A stretch of DNA of 64,000 nt from Pseudomonas koreensis (GCF_024169245.1 NZ_JALJWP010000001.1:2977501-3041500); one strand, 5' to 3'; counted from the first letter of the stretch, positions 45,132 through 54,609 are shown. Notes: a model not told the origin generated them from the sequence alone. A program made the numbers and translations.

Positions 45132-46143
45132 TAACCGAGCCGCCGCCGTCAAACTGACCAAGGTCGACAAAGCCGCGATTCTGCTGCTGTCCCTGGGTTC
45201 GACCGATGCTGCGCAAGTGCTGCGCCACATGGGCCCCAAAGAGGTTCAGCGCGTCGGCGTGGCCATGGCGCAGATGGGCAACGTCCATCGCGAACAGGTC
45301 GAGCAGGTGATGAGCGAGTTCGTCGACATCGTCGGCGATCAGACCAGCCTCGGCGTCGGTTCCGACGACTACGTGCGCAAGATGCTCACTCAGGCCCTGG
45401 GCGAAGACAAGGCCAACGGCCTGATCGACCGCATCCTGCTCGGTGGCAACACCAGCGGCCTCGACAGCCTGAAATGGATGGAACCGCGCGCCGTCGCCGA
45501 CGTCATCCGTTACGAACACCCGCAGATCCAGGCAATCGTGGTTGCGTACCTCGACCCGGATCAGGCCGGTGAAGTGCTCGGCAACTTCGACCACAAGGTG
45601 CGTCTGGACATCATCCTGCGCGTTTCGTCGTTGAACACCGTGCAGCCGGCAGCCTTGAAAGAACTCAACCAGATTCTCGAGAAACAGTTCTCCGGCAACT
45701 CGAACGCCTCGCGCACCACCTTGGGTGGCATCAAGCGTGCGGCCGACATCATGAACTTCCTCGACAGTTCGATCGAAGGCCAGCTCATGGACTCGATCCG
45801 CGAAGTCGACGAAGACCTGTCCGGTCAGATCGAAGACCTGATGTTCGTCTTCAACAACCTCGCCGACGTCGACGACCGCGGCATTCAGGCGCTGTTGCGC
45901 GAAGTCTCTTCCGATGTGCTGGTGCTGGCCCTCAAGGGCTCGGACGAAGGCGTCAAGGAAAAGATCTTCAAGAACATGTCCAAGCGTGCTGCCGAACTGT
46001 TGCGCGACGACCTCGAGGCCAAAGGCCCGGTGCGCGTCAGCGATGTCGAAACCGCGCAGAAGGAAATCCTCACCATCGCCCGTCGTATGGCCGAAGCCGG
46101 CGAGATCGTGCTCGGTGGCAAGGGCGGCGAGGAAATGATCTAA
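45124..46143 (+). CDS. fliG: Flagellar motor switch protein FliG
   Basis: FliG is the rotor protein that receives torque from the stators. The 339 residues contain KVDKAAILLLSLGSTDAAQV at the FliF-binding end and the EHPQIQAIVVAYLDPDQAGE motif in the middle. The C-terminal torque helix carries the charged residues (DLMFVFNNLADVDDRGIQAL, KAAELLRDD-type residues near 300). The length is normal (about 335). It overlaps fliF and lies 4 bp before fliH. Confidence 0.97.
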   Translation: MSDNRAAAVKLTKVDKAAILLLSLGSTDAAQVLRHMGPKEVQRVGVAMAQMGNVHREQVEQVMSEFVDIVGDQTSLGVGSDDYVRKMLTQALGEDKANGLIDRILLGGNTSGLDSLKWMEPRAVADVIRYEHPQIQAIVVAYLDPDQAGEVLGNFDHKVRLDIILRVSSLNTVQPAALKELNQILEKQFSGNSNASRTTLGGIKRAADIMNFLDSSIEGQLMDSIREVDEDLSGQIEDLMFVFNNLADVDDRGIQALLREVSSDVLVLALKGSDEGVKEKIFKNMSKRAAELLRDDLEAKGPVRVSDVETAQKEILTIARRMAEAGEIVLGGKGGEEMI

Positions 46144-46147
46144 GCCC

Positions 46148-46954
46148 ATGGATAAGCCTGACGAGTCTGTGACGGATCTGATCCGCGCCCGCGATGTTCG
46201 CGGCTTCGAATCCTGGGCGCTGCCCAGCTTCGATCCGCCGAAACCGGAACCCGAGCCTGAGCCGGAACCCGAACCGCCGGAAATGGAAGAAGTGCCGCTG
46301 GAAGAAGTCCAGCCACTGACTCTGGAAGAACTCGAAAGCATCCGTCAGGAGGCTTACAACGAGGGCTTCGCCATTGGTGAAAAAGAAGGTTTTCACAGCA
46401 CCACGCTGAAGGTGCGTCAGGAAGCCGAAACAGCGCTCGCGGCGAAAATCGCCAGCCTTGAAATGCTGATGGCCAACCTGTTCGAACCGATCGCCGAGCA
46501 AGACACACAGATTGAAAAGTCACTGGTCGACCTCGTGCAGCACATCACCAAGCAGGTGATCAAGCGCGAACTGGCCATCGATTCGACGCAGATCGAACAC
46601 GTCATGCGCGATGCCCTCAAGCTGTTGCCGCTGGGCGTGGAAAACGTGCGCCTGTACGTCAATCCGCAGGATTTCGCCCAGGTCAAAGCCCTGCGCGAGC
46701 GCCACGAAGAAAGCTGGCGCATCGTCGAAGACGAGTCGCTGTTGCCGGGCGGCTGCCGGGTTGAAACCGAGCACAGCCGCATCGACGCCAGCGTTGAATC
46801 GCGGGTGACCCAGGTCATGGCCAAGCTGTTCGACCAGTTGCACGAACAAGCGCTGCACCCGGCAACGCCTGACCTGAGCCTGGAAATTCCTCAAGACACC
46901 CCAGCGGCTGTCGACTCTGACGAGCCGCGCGCGGACGCCAGCGATGCGCCTTGA
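46148..46954 (+). CDS. fliH: Flagellar export ATPase regulator FliH
   Basis: FliH binds FliI and the C ring as a stalk-like regulator. The 268 residues begin with an acidic Pro/Glu stretch (about 28-60, with [16 protein letters not shown]), followed by a long helical region with [20 protein letters not shown]. The C-terminal domain (about 115-240) has [20 protein letters not shown] and [20 protein letters not shown], as in the FliH/YscL family. The 3' end overlaps fliI by 11 bases. Confidence 0.93.
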   Translation: MDKPDESVTDLIRARDVRGFESWALPSFDPPKPEPEPEPEPEPPEMEEVPLEEVQPLTLEELESIRQEAYNEGFAIGEKEGFHSTTLKVRQEAETALAAKIASLEMLMANLFEPIAEQDTQIEKSLVDLVQHITKQVIKRELAIDSTQIEHVMRDALKLLPLGVENVRLYVNPQDFAQVKALRERHEESWRIVEDESLLPGGCRVETEHSRIDASVESRVTQVMAKLFDQLHEQALHPATPDLSLEIPQDTPAAVDSDEPRADASDAP

Positions 46955-48302
46955 ACGCACCAGCTTCGCCAAGCGCCTGAGCACCTACGCCGAGGCCACC
47001 GAGATCGCCGGCGCGCCGATCCTTGAAGGTCGGCTGCTGCGCATGGTCGGCCTGACCCTCGAAGCCGAAGGCCTGCGCGCCGCCATGGGCACCCGCTGCA
47101 TGGTGATCAACGACGACAGCTACCACCCGTCCCAGGTGGAAGCGGAAGTCATGGGTTTTTCCGGCAGCAAAGTCTTTCTCATGCCGGTGGGCAGCGTCGC
47201 CGGCATCGCCCCGGGCGCCCGCGTCGTGCCGCTGGCCGATACCGGTCGTCTGCCAATGGGCATGAGCATGCTTGGTCGTGTCCTCGACGGCGCCGGACGC
47301 GCGCTGGACGGCAAGGGCGGCATGAAAGCCGAAGACTGGGTGCCGATGGACGGCCCGACGATCAACCCGCTCAACCGTGACCCGATCAGCGTGCCGCTGG
47401 ACGTCGGCATCCGTTGCATCAACGGTTTGCTGACCGTCGGCCGTGGCCAGCGTCTGGGTCTGTTCGCCGGTACCGGTGTCGGTAAATCGGTGCTGCTGGG
47501 CATGATGACCCGCTTCACCGAGGCCGACATCATCGTCGTCGGCCTGATTGGTGAGCGTGGTCGCGAAGTTAAGGAATTCATCGAGCACATCCTCGGTGAA
47601 GAAGGCCTCAAGCGTTCGGTGGTAGTCGCCTCGCCAGCGGACGACGCACCGCTGATGCGTATGCGTGCGGCGATGTATTGCACGCGCATCGCCGAGTATT
47701 TCCGCGACAAGGGCAAGAACGTGCTGCTGCTGATGGATTCGCTGACCCGTTTCGCCCAGGCCCAGCGGGAAATCGCTCTGGCCATCGGCGAACCGCCGGC
47801 GACCAAAGGATATCCGCCCTCGGTGTTCGCCAAACTGCCGAAACTGGTGGAGCGCGCCGGTAACGCGGAGAAGGGCGGCGGTTCGATCACGGCGTTCTAC
47901 ACCGTGCTGTCCGAAGGCGATGACCAGCAGGATCCGATTGCCGACTCGGCGCGGGGCGTGCTCGACGGCCACATCGTGCTGTCGCGACGCCTGGCTGAGG
48001 AGGGGCACTATCCGGCGATCGATATCGAGGCCTCGATCAGCCGGGTCATGCCGGCGGTGGTTTCGCCGGATCACATGCAGCGTGCGCAGTACTTCAAGCA
48101 GTTGTGGTCGCGCTATCAGCAGAGTCGCGATCTGATCAGCGTCGGCGCTTATGTTGCCGGTGGCGATCGCGAGACCGATCTGGCGATTTCCCTGCAGCCG
48201 CAATTGGTCAGGTATCAGCGCCAGGGCCTCAACGACAAAATCACCATGGGTGAAAGCCAGGCCTACCTGGAAACCCTGTTCGCCCCCGCGGCGGGCGGGT
48301 AA
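46944..48302 (+). CDS. fliI: Flagellum-specific export ATPase FliI
   Basis: FliI energises loading of substrates at the type III export gate. The 452 residues match the F1-beta-like family. Walker [12 protein letters not shown] lies at about 173-183, [20 protein letters not shown] follows, Walker B is [18 protein letters not shown], and [20 protein letters not shown] is also a signature. The start at ATG 46944 overlaps fliH. The length is standard (about 450). Confidence 0.97.
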   Translation: MRLERTSFAKRLSTYAEATEIAGAPILEGRLLRMVGLTLEAEGLRAAMGTRCMVINDDSYHPSQVEAEVMGFSGSKVFLMPVGSVAGIAPGARVVPLADTGRLPMGMSMLGRVLDGAGRALDGKGGMKAEDWVPMDGPTINPLNRDPISVPLDVGIRCINGLLTVGRGQRLGLFAGTGVGKSVLLGMMTRFTEADIIVVGLIGERGREVKEFIEHILGEEGLKRSVVVASPADDAPLMRMRAAMYCTRIAEYFRDKGKNVLLLMDSLTRFAQAQREIALAIGEPPATKGYPPSVFAKLPKLVERAGNAEKGGGSITAFYTVLSEGDDQQDPIADSARGVLDGHIVLSRRLAEEGHYPAIDIEASISRVMPAVVSPDHMQRAQYFKQLWSRYQQSRDLISVGAYVAGGDRETDLAISLQPQLVRYQRQGLNDKITMGESQAYLETLFAPAAGG

Positions 48303-48308
48303 CCGGCC

Positions 48309-48758
48309 ATGGCCGTCAGCCGAGCAGCGCGCCTGGCACCGGTGGTGGAAATGGCCGAGAAGGCCGAAAAAGCCGCCGTGCAACGACTGGGCTATTTCCA
48401 GGGTCAGGTCAAGGTTGCGGAAAGCAAACTGGCCGACCTCAATGCCTTTCGTCTGGATTACTCGCAGCAATGGATCGTGCGCGGCAGCACCGGCGTGACC
48501 GGGCAGTGGCTGCTGGGGTTTCAGGGCTTTCTGGCGCAACTCGACACTGCCGTCGATCAGCAACGGCAGAGTCTGGTCTGGCACCAGAACAAGCTCGACA
48601 AGGCCCGTGAAGAGTGGCAACAGGCGTTTGCCCGCGTCGAAGGTTTGCGCAAACTGGTCCAGCGTTATCGTGATGAGGCGCAGCGCCTTGAGGACAAACG
48701 CGAGCAGAAGCTGCTGGATGAACTGTCGCAGCGTTTGCCGCGGCGTGACGCCTTTTAA
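48309..48758 (+). CDS. fliJ: Flagellar export chaperone FliJ
   Basis: FliJ is a coiled-coil protein that docks in the FliI hexamer, like the gamma subunit of F1. The 149 residues are almost entirely heptad-like (MAEKAEKAAVQRLGYFQGQV, LVQRYRDEAQRLEDKREQKL) and end DELSQRLPRRDAF. It lies 6 bp after fliI and is the last gene of the fliE operon; a repeat follows at once. Confidence 0.93.
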   Translation: MAVSRAARLAPVVEMAEKAEKAAVQRLGYFQGQVKVAESKLADLNAFRLDYSQQWIVRGSTGVTGQWLLGFQGFLAQLDTAVDQQRQSLVWHQNKLDKAREEWQQAFARVEGLRKLVQRYRDEAQRLEDKREQKLLDELSQRLPRRDAF

Positions 48759-48846
48759 AGATCAAAAGATCGCAGCCTTTGGCAGCTCCTACAGGGGAAT
48801 GCATTTTCAAATGTAGGAGCTGCCGAAGGCCGCGATCTTTTGATCT
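48757..48846. repeat. Inverted repeat (GATCGCAG type) after fliJ
   Basis: AAAGATCAAAAGATCGCAGC with GGCAGCTCCTACA and the near-perfect complement TGTAGGAGCTGCCGAAGG..CGATCTTTTGATC form a long hairpin around an AT-rich loop. It begins at the last base of fliJ and may end the transcript. Confidence 0.85.
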
Positions 48847-48922
48847 GCTTTTCCAGCCTTGCCCCAACCCTATCCAGGTGCTAAACCTTGTACAGGTTCG
48901 TCAATGACAAGGAAGCCAGTCA

Positions 48923-49228
48923 ATGTCAGTCGTTACAGAAGTCTCTCCAGATGGTCAAAAACTGACGATCTCGGTCAGGGGGCGGTTCGATTTCGGTCGC
49001 CATCAGGAATTTCGTGAGTCCTACGAGCATCTTGCCAAGAAGCCCGAATCCATCGTGGTCGATCTCAAAGAGGCCACTTACCTCGACAGCTCCGCGCTGG
49101 GCATGCTGCTTCTGCTGCGTGACCACGCCGGTGGCGACGAATCGGATATCCGCGTCGTCAACAGCAGCTCCGATGTGAAGAAAATCCTCGCGATTTCCAA
49201 TTTCGACAAACTCTTCGACATCAGTTGA
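48923..49228 (+). CDS. hsbA: Anti-sigma factor antagonist HsbA (STAS domain)
   Basis: HsbA is a partner-switch protein which, in P. aeruginosa, binds FlgM or a diguanylate cyclase depending on its phosphorylation. The 101 residues are a single STAS domain. The phospho-acceptor Ser is in TYLDSSALGMLLLLRDH (Ser56 or Ser57). RGRFDFGRHQEFRESY is the first helix region. It overlaps or abuts hsbR. Confidence 0.9.
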   Translation: MSVVTEVSPDGQKLTISVRGRFDFGRHQEFRESYEHLAKKPESIVVDLKEATYLDSSALGMLLLLRDHAGGDESDIRVVNSSSDVKKILAISNFDKLFDIS

Positions 49229-49233
49229 CGCCC

Positions 49234-50937
49234 ATGCAGGCGCAAGAGCCGCTGACGATTCTCATCGCCGAAGACAGCGCCGCCGACCGACTGCTGCTGT
49301 CGACCATCGTCCGCCGTCAGGGTCATCAGGTGCTGACGGCGTCAAATGGCGCCGAGGCGGTCGAAACGTTCAAAGCGCAGCAACCCGATCTGGTGTTGAT
49401 GGATGCGCTGATGCCGGTGATGGACGGTTTCGAAGCGGCGCAGCACATCAAGGCGCTGGCGGGTGAGGCGTTGGTGCCGATCATCTTCCTCACGTCACTG
49501 ACCGAGAGCGAAGCGCTGGCCCGTTGTCTGGAGGCCGGCGGCGACGATTTTCTGGCGAAGCCGTACAACCAGGTGATCCTCGCCGCCAAAATCAAGGCGA
49601 TGGATCGCTTGCGCCGTTTGCAGGCGACCGTCCTGCAACAGCGCGACCTGATCGCCAGACATCACGACTATCTGCTCAACGAACAGCGCGTGGCCAAAGC
49701 GGTGTTCGACAAGGTCGCGCATTCCGGCTGCCTGAGTGCGCCGAATATCCGTTACCTGCAATCGCCCTACGCACTGTTCAATGGCGATCTGTTGCTCGCG
49801 GCGTACACGCCGGCCGGTGACATGCACGTCATGCTTGGCGATTTCACCGGGCATGGCTTGCCGGCGGCAGTCGGAGCGATGCCGCTGGCCGAAGTGTTCT
49901 ACGGCATGACCGCCAAGGGCTACGGCCTGGCGGAAACCCTGCGCGAGATGAACGCCAAGCTCAAGCGCATCCTGCCGGTGGACATGTTCTGCTGCGCCAC
50001 GTTGCTCTGTCTGAGTTTCCAGAGCCGCTCGGTGGAGGTGTGGAACGGCGGCATGCCCGATGGTTACTTGCACCGCCTGGCCAGCGGCGAACGCGTGCCG
50101 CTGCCAGCGCGGCACTTGCCGCTGGGGATTCTCAGTGCACAGGCTTTCGACGACCGTACGGATGTGTATCCGATGGCCGTTGATGATCGGGTATTTCTGT
50201 TATCGGACGGGGTGATCGATACCTGCGACGCCAATGACCAGTTGTTCGGAGTCGAGCGTTTGCAGCAAGTCTTTGCGGCAAACCTCGAGCCGGATCGGTT
50301 GTTCGAAGATATCGAGCAGGCCCTGCGCGATTTTCGCGGGCAGGCCCGTGACGATGTGAGCATGGTCGAGGTCAGTCTGCTTGAGTCGGCGCCGACGGAC
50401 GGCGCGGCGCCGATATATTCCGACAGCGGCCAGTCGAGCCCGCTGGATTGGTCGGCCAGTTTCGAGTTTCGCGGTGCCACGCTCAGACGGTTCAATCCTT
50501 TGCCGTTTCTCTTGCAATTGCTGCTCGAGGTCCACGGCCTGCGCGCGCAAAGCGGTGCGTTGTACAGCGTACTTGCCGAGTTGTATTCCAATGCGCTGGA
50601 GCATGGCGTGCTGGGACTGGATTCCAGTCTCAAGCGCGATGCCGCTGGCTTTGCCCGTTACTACGAAATGCGCGCGGCGCGGCTGGGAGCGTTGCAGGAT
50701 GGTTATGTGCGCGTGCATCTGCAGGTGCAACCGCAAGGCAAAGGTGGGCGTCTGGTCATCAGGGTCGAGGACAGTGGCGACGGATTTGATGTAGGGCGGG
50801 TCATGCAGCGGCCCTTGGATAATGTCCGCTTGTCGGGACGCGGCATCAGCCTGGTCCGGCAGTTGGGGCGCAATGCCAGCTGGTCGGACCAAGGTCGTAG
50901 TGCCAGCGTGGAGTTTTTCTGGGAGATTGAGGCATAA
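49234..50937 (+). CDS. hsbR: Response regulator with PP2C phosphatase and RsbW-like kinase domains, HsbR
   Basis: HsbR controls the phosphorylation of HsbA. From ATG 49234 (567 residues) there is a receiver (about 6-125) with Asp57 in LVLMDALMPVMDGFE, then a SpoIIE-type PP2C phosphatase (about 170-380; LLLAAYTPAGDMHVMLGDFT, MPDGYLHRLAS, FLLSDGVIDTCDAND). Last comes an HATPase kinase domain (about 440-565; LAELYSNALEHGVLGLDSSL, VEDSGDGFDV, GRGISLVRQLG). A TTG at 49225 overlapping the hsbA stop would add three residues. The domain order is that of P. aeruginosa HsbR. Confidence 0.9.
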   Translation: MQAQEPLTILIAEDSAADRLLLSTIVRRQGHQVLTASNGAEAVETFKAQQPDLVLMDALMPVMDGFEAAQHIKALAGEALVPIIFLTSLTESEALARCLEAGGDDFLAKPYNQVILAAKIKAMDRLRRLQATVLQQRDLIARHHDYLLNEQRVAKAVFDKVAHSGCLSAPNIRYLQSPYALFNGDLLLAAYTPAGDMHVMLGDFTGHGLPAAVGAMPLAEVFYGMTAKGYGLAETLREMNAKLKRILPVDMFCCATLLCLSFQSRSVEVWNGGMPDGYLHRLASGERVPLPARHLPLGILSAQAFDDRTDVYPMAVDDRVFLLSDGVIDTCDANDQLFGVERLQQVFAANLEPDRLFEDIEQALRDFRGQARDDVSMVEVSLLESAPTDGAAPIYSDSGQSSPLDWSASFEFRGATLRRFNPLPFLLQLLLEVHGLRAQSGALYSVLAELYSNALEHGVLGLDSSLKRDAAGFARYYEMRAARLGALQDGYVRVHLQVQPQGKGGRLVIRVEDSGDGFDVGRVMQRPLDNVRLSGRGISLVRQLGRNASWSDQGRSASVEFFWEIEA

Positions 50938-50967
50938 TCCGCCCATTCTTGATCAAGGAGTGAGCAA

Positions 50968-51315
50968 GTGACTGACCCACATGTAGATCGCGACGTCCTC
51001 GACACTTTGCGCGAGGTGATGGAGGAGGGCTACACCGAATTGCTGGAGACTTTTCTGGCAGACTCGGAAAGCCGCCTGGACGAGTTGCGAGACGGCATCA
51101 GTGCCAAAGCGTTGTCTGATGTCGCCCACAGTTTCAAGGGCAGCGCCAGCAACATGGGCGCCATTCGGCTGGCTGCGTTGTGCCAGGACCTGGAGTCGAA
51201 CGCCAAGGACAAAAGTCCGGAAGCACTCGCTCAACTGGTCGCCGATATCCGTTCCGAATTCGCCAACGTGCGCCCGGTGTACGAAAACGAAAAGCATCAC
51301 CTCCACACCCACTGA
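50968..51315 (+). CDS. hptB: Histidine phosphotransfer protein HptB
   Basis: HptB passes phosphoryl groups from hybrid sensor kinases to HsbR. The 115 residues form one Hpt four-helix bundle with the phosphorylated His54 in DVAHSFKGSASNMGAIRLAA. The start is GTG 50968, with AAGGAG eight bases upstream. It lies 30 bp after hsbR. In P. aeruginosa the gene order is hptB-hsbR-hsbA, as I recall; here it is reversed. Confidence 0.9.
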   Translation: MTDPHVDRDVLDTLREVMEEGYTELLETFLADSESRLDELRDGISAKALSDVAHSFKGSASNMGAIRLAALCQDLESNAKDKSPEALAQLVADIRSEFANVRPVYENEKHHLHTH

Positions 51316-51353
51316 AGCTGCCGTCCGGCGCTTTTTGCAAGTGTCCGGCCAAA

Positions 51354-51370
51354 CTGGCCCGGCACTTGCA
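51354..51370 (+). promoter_or_regulatory. Sigma-54 promoter of fliK
   Basis: CTGGCCCGGCACTTGCA has GG at 51356-51357 and GC at 51368-51369. Its -12 part also belongs to a hairpin (TGCAAGTG near 51336 with CACTTGCA). It lies 51 bp before fliK. Confidence 0.75.
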
Positions 51371-51420
51371 GTTATCTTGCTCAACTGTACCTACGATCCC
51401 AGTGCAGCGGAGACCGTGTC

Positions 51421-52788
51421 ATGCCTGCGACCCCCAACATTCTTCTTCAGACCGCCGCCCAGGCCAAGGCGCAAGCCGCCTCTGCCAAATCGTCGGCAGT
51501 GGCCGCAGACGCCGGGGACAAGGCTTCCAGCTTCGCAAAAGTGTTCGCCGATCAGGCGCCGGCCAAACCTGCGGTAGGCGCCGATAATTCAGTCAAACCG
51601 GCACGCGACAAGGTCGCTGACAACAGCGGAAAAAAAGACGTCGGCAAAGATCAGTCTGCCGCGCCCGAGCCAGCAGTTGCCGATAGCGGCAAAGCCTTGC
51701 CTGCGGATAAAGCGGCGGCGAGCGACGACGCAGCTGCCACTGCCGATGACACCGCTGAAACCGTACAAACCCCTGTGGCCGATGCCGCGCCTGTAGACCC
51801 GGCGCTGGATCCGGCGCTGATGCAAGTCGTCCAGCCGTTGGTGGCAGCGCCTGTCGTGCAGGCCCCGGTAGTCGCAACGCCAGCCCAGCCGGAAACTGAG
51901 ACACCTGCATTGGCTGCTGTGCCGGGCATGGTCAAAGATCCGGCGGCTACCGACAGCGATTTTGATCCTTCTGCCGACCCGCTCGACTCGCTGCCGGCCG
52001 TGCGCATGGCGATGGAGCAGGGCGGGCATATCTCCGCTGCCAGTCAGGCACAACCGAAAGCCTCTCCCGCCCAGGCTCAGGCCGACGGCGAATTGACCGC
52101 TGCGCAGAACTTTGCCGCCGGCATGGCCAGCATGCTCGACGTCCAGGCCGACAAGGACAGCACCAGTCAGGGCGGCGAAAAAGCCTTCAGTGGTCTGATC
52201 GATGATGGCCTGAAAGATTTGAAATCGGCTACCAGCGACACCCGCGTCGACGACTTCGCCAACCGTCTGGCGGCGCTGACCCAGGCCGCCACGCCGAAAA
52301 CCGCCAATGCGCTGCCGGTGAATCAACCGATCGCCATGCACCAGAGCGGCTGGACCGAAGAAGTGGTCAACCGCGTCATGTACCTGTCCAGCGTCAACCT
52401 GAAAGCCGCCGACATTCAGTTGCAGCCGGCTGAGCTGGGGCGTCTGGATATTCGCGTGAACATGGTTCCCGATCAGCAGACCCAGGTTACCTTCATGAGC
52501 GCGCACCCGAGCGTGCGTGAAGCGCTCGACAGCCAGATGCATCGCCTGCGCGACATGTTCAACCAGCAGGGCATGGGCCAGGTCGACGTCAACGTCTCCG
52601 ACCAGAACCGTGGCTGGCAGGGTCAGCAGGGGCAGGAGCAGGCGCAGCAGGGCCACACCGGACGCACCGGCGCCACGGGTGGGCGTCTGGATTCGGCGGA
52701 TGAAGAATTGGCCCCGGCCACTGTGGCTGAAGTGGCGGCGCAGACCACCAACGTCATCGGCAGCAGTGCGGTCGACTATTACGCCTGA
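51421..52788 (+). CDS. fliK: Flagellar hook-length control protein FliK
   Basis: FliK is a secreted ruler that switches export from hook to filament proteins through FlhB. The 455 residues have a long, disordered Ala/Asp/Pro/Gln-rich N-terminal part (about 1-290). The conserved C-terminal domain (about 315-395) contains WTEEVVNRVMYLSSVNLKAA, IQLQPAELGRLDIRVNM and VREALDSQMHRLRDMFNQQG. The Gln/Gly-rich tail is usual. It stands between hptB and fliL and has its own candidate promoter. Confidence 0.93.
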   Translation: MPATPNILLQTAAQAKAQAASAKSSAVAADAGDKASSFAKVFADQAPAKPAVGADNSVKPARDKVADNSGKKDVGKDQSAAPEPAVADSGKALPADKAAASDDAAATADDTAETVQTPVADAAPVDPALDPALMQVVQPLVAAPVVQAPVVATPAQPETETPALAAVPGMVKDPAATDSDFDPSADPLDSLPAVRMAMEQGGHISAASQAQPKASPAQAQADGELTAAQNFAAGMASMLDVQADKDSTSQGGEKAFSGLIDDGLKDLKSATSDTRVDDFANRLAALTQAATPKTANALPVNQPIAMHQSGWTEEVVNRVMYLSSVNLKAADIQLQPAELGRLDIRVNMVPDQQTQVTFMSAHPSVREALDSQMHRLRDMFNQQGMGQVDVNVSDQNRGWQGQQGQEQAQQGHTGRTGATGGRLDSADEELAPATVAEVAAQTTNVIGSSAVDYYA

Positions 52789-52796
52789 GCAAATCA

Positions 52797-53027
52797 AAAG
52801 CCCCTCACCCTAGCCCTCTCCCAGAGGGAGAGGGGACCAATTGGGGAATATTGAAGGACTACGCCGACCTGAACGAGCATCGCTGAATCCTTGGCTGGTT
52901 CGGCGAGCTGTTCATCCAAGTCTCTACCCCACAATCGACTCGGTCTCTCAGGTCGATGTTTGATCCATGACACCTCGGTCAGCCCCCTCTCCCTCCGGGA
53001 GAGGGCTGGGGTGAGGGTGGCTTTTGA
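52797..53027. repeat. MITE-like element, copy 2 (CCCTCACCC terminal repeats)
   Basis: The ends CAAAAGCCCCTCACCCTAGC and the complement of TGGGGTGAGGGTGGCTTTTG form terminal inverted repeats of about 40 bp. The inside carries GACTCGGTCTCTCA and ACACCTCGGTCAG, landmarks shared with 17161-17330. It fills most of the 339-bp fliK-fliL gap and leaves the fliL promoter intact. Confidence 0.75.
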
Positions 53028-53059
53028 CTTTGTCGCTGTCTGCGCGACCTCCGACACTT

Positions 53060-53076
53060 CTGGCATAACACTTGCT
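53060..53076 (+). promoter_or_regulatory. Sigma-54 promoter of fliLMNOPQR-flhB
   Basis: CTGGCATAACACTTGCT has GG at 53062-53063 and GC at 53074-53075 (N10), a good match to TGGCAC-N5-TTGC. It lies 52 bp before fliL. Confidence 0.82.
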
Positions 53077-53127
53077 CTTGCCTTGCCGTGCGACTGTGAA
53101 ACCCCCGATTAGTGACGGATTATTGGC

Positions 53128-53631
53128 ATGGCGAAGAGCGAAGCTGCAGCAGTAAAAGACCCCGCAACCAAAGGCAAACTCAAGCTGATCATCGTGATCG
53201 TGCTGGCGTTGCTGGTGGCCATTGGTGCATCCGTCGGGGCGACCTGGTTCTTCATGCACGGCGCGCAGAGCAAGCCTGCCGAGGCCGGCGATGCTGCGCC
53301 GGTCGGCAAGCAAGCGGCGATTTTCGAGCCGATGGCGCCGGCCTTCGTTGCCAACTACAACCAGAACGGCCGTCAGCGCTACATGCAGGTGAGCATCACC
53401 ATGCTGGCGCGTAATCAGGCCGATCTGGACGCGCTCAAAGTACACATGCCGGTCATCCGCAATAACCTGGTAATGCTTTTCTCCGGTCAGGATTTCGCCA
53501 CACTGGCGACCCCGGTCGGCCAGGAGATGTTGCGCCAGAAGGCCACCGCCAGCGTCCAGGAAGTGGCGCAGAAAGAGCTGGGCAAAGTGGTCATCGAACA
53601 GTTGCTTTTCACTAATTTCGTACTGCAGTAG
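53128..53631 (+). CDS. fliL: Flagellar basal-body associated protein FliL
   Basis: FliL is a single-pass inner-membrane protein near the stators that supports torque. The 167 residues have a short cytosolic end, a membrane helix at about 18-40 (LIIVIVLALLVAIGASVGAT) and a periplasmic domain (FVANYNQNGRQRYMQVSITM; KELGKVVIEQLLFTNFVLQ). It lies 9 bp before fliM and is the first gene of the export and switch operon. Confidence 0.95.
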   Translation: MAKSEAAAVKDPATKGKLKLIIVIVLALLVAIGASVGATWFFMHGAQSKPAEAGDAAPVGKQAAIFEPMAPAFVANYNQNGRQRYMQVSITMLARNQADLDALKVHMPVIRNNLVMLFSGQDFATLATPVGQEMLRQKATASVQEVAQKELGKVVIEQLLFTNFVLQ

Positions 53632-53640
53632 GAACACGAC

Positions 53641-54609
53641 ATGGCCGTGCAGGATCTGCTGTCCCAGGATGAAATCGATGCGCTGTTGCATGGCGTCGAT
53701 GATGGTCTGGTACAGACCGATAATGCTGCCGAACCCGGCAGTGTCAAAAGCTACGACCTGACCAGCCAGGATCGCATCGTCCGTGGACGCATGCCGACGC
53801 TGGAAATGATCAACGAGCGTTTCGCCCGCTACACCCGCATCAGCATGTTCAACATGCTGCGCCGCTCGGCGGACGTTGCCGTCGGTGGCGTGCAGGTGAT
53901 GAAGTTCGGCGAATACGTGCACTCGCTGTACGTGCCGACCAGCCTCAATCTGGTCAAGATCAAACCGCTGCGCGGCACTGCGCTGTTCATCCTCGACGCC
54001 AAACTGGTGTTCAAACTGGTGGACAACTTCTTCGGCGGCGACGGCCGTCACGCCAAGATCGAAGGGCGCGAATTCACCCCGACCGAACTGCGCGTAGTGC
54101 GCATGGTGCTGGAACAGGCGTTCGTCGATCTGAAGGAGGCCTGGCAGGCGATCATGGAAGTCAATTTCGAGTACATCAACTCGGAAGTGAACCCGGCCAT
54201 GGCCAACATCGTCGGCCCGAGCGAAGCGATTGTGGTGTCCACTTTCCACATCGAACTCGATGGCGGTGGCGGCGATCTGCACGTGACCATGCCGTACTCG
54301 ATGATCGAGCCGGTGCGCGAAATGCTCGACGCCGGCTTCCAGTCCGACCTCGACGATCAGGACGAGCGCTGGGTCAACGCCCTGCGCCAGGACGTGCTCG
54401 ATGTCGACGTGCCGATTGGCGCTACTGTTGCCCGCCGCCAGTTGAAGCTGCGCGACATCCTGCACATGCAGCCGGGCGATGTGATCCCGGTCGAGATGCC
54501 GGAAGACATGATCATGCGCGCCAACGGCGTGCCGGCCTTCAAGGTCAAGATGGGCTCGCACAAAGGCAACCTCGCGTTGCAGGTGATCGAGCCGATCGAG
54601 CGTCGCTGA
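53641..54609 (+). CDS. fliM: Flagellar motor switch protein FliM
   Basis: FliM is the C-ring protein that binds CheY-P. The 322 residues start MAVQDLLSQDEIDALLHGVD, which contains the CheY-binding LSQDEIDALL. The middle has LKIKPLRGTALFILDAKLVF and VDNFFGGDGRHAKIEGREFT, and the C-terminal SpoA part is LQVIEPIERR at the end. The length is normal. It is followed by fliN after 51 bp. Confidence 0.97.
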   Translation: MAVQDLLSQDEIDALLHGVDDGLVQTDNAAEPGSVKSYDLTSQDRIVRGRMPTLEMINERFARYTRISMFNMLRRSADVAVGGVQVMKFGEYVHSLYVPTSLNLVKIKPLRGTALFILDAKLVFKLVDNFFGGDGRHAKIEGREFTPTELRVVRMVLEQAFVDLKEAWQAIMEVNFEYINSEVNPAMANIVGPSEAIVVSTFHIELDGGGGDLHVTMPYSMIEPVREMLDAGFQSDLDDQDERWVNALRQDVLDVDVPIGATVARRQLKLRDILHMQPGDVIPVEMPEDMIMRANGVPAFKVKMGSHKGNLALQVIEPIERR

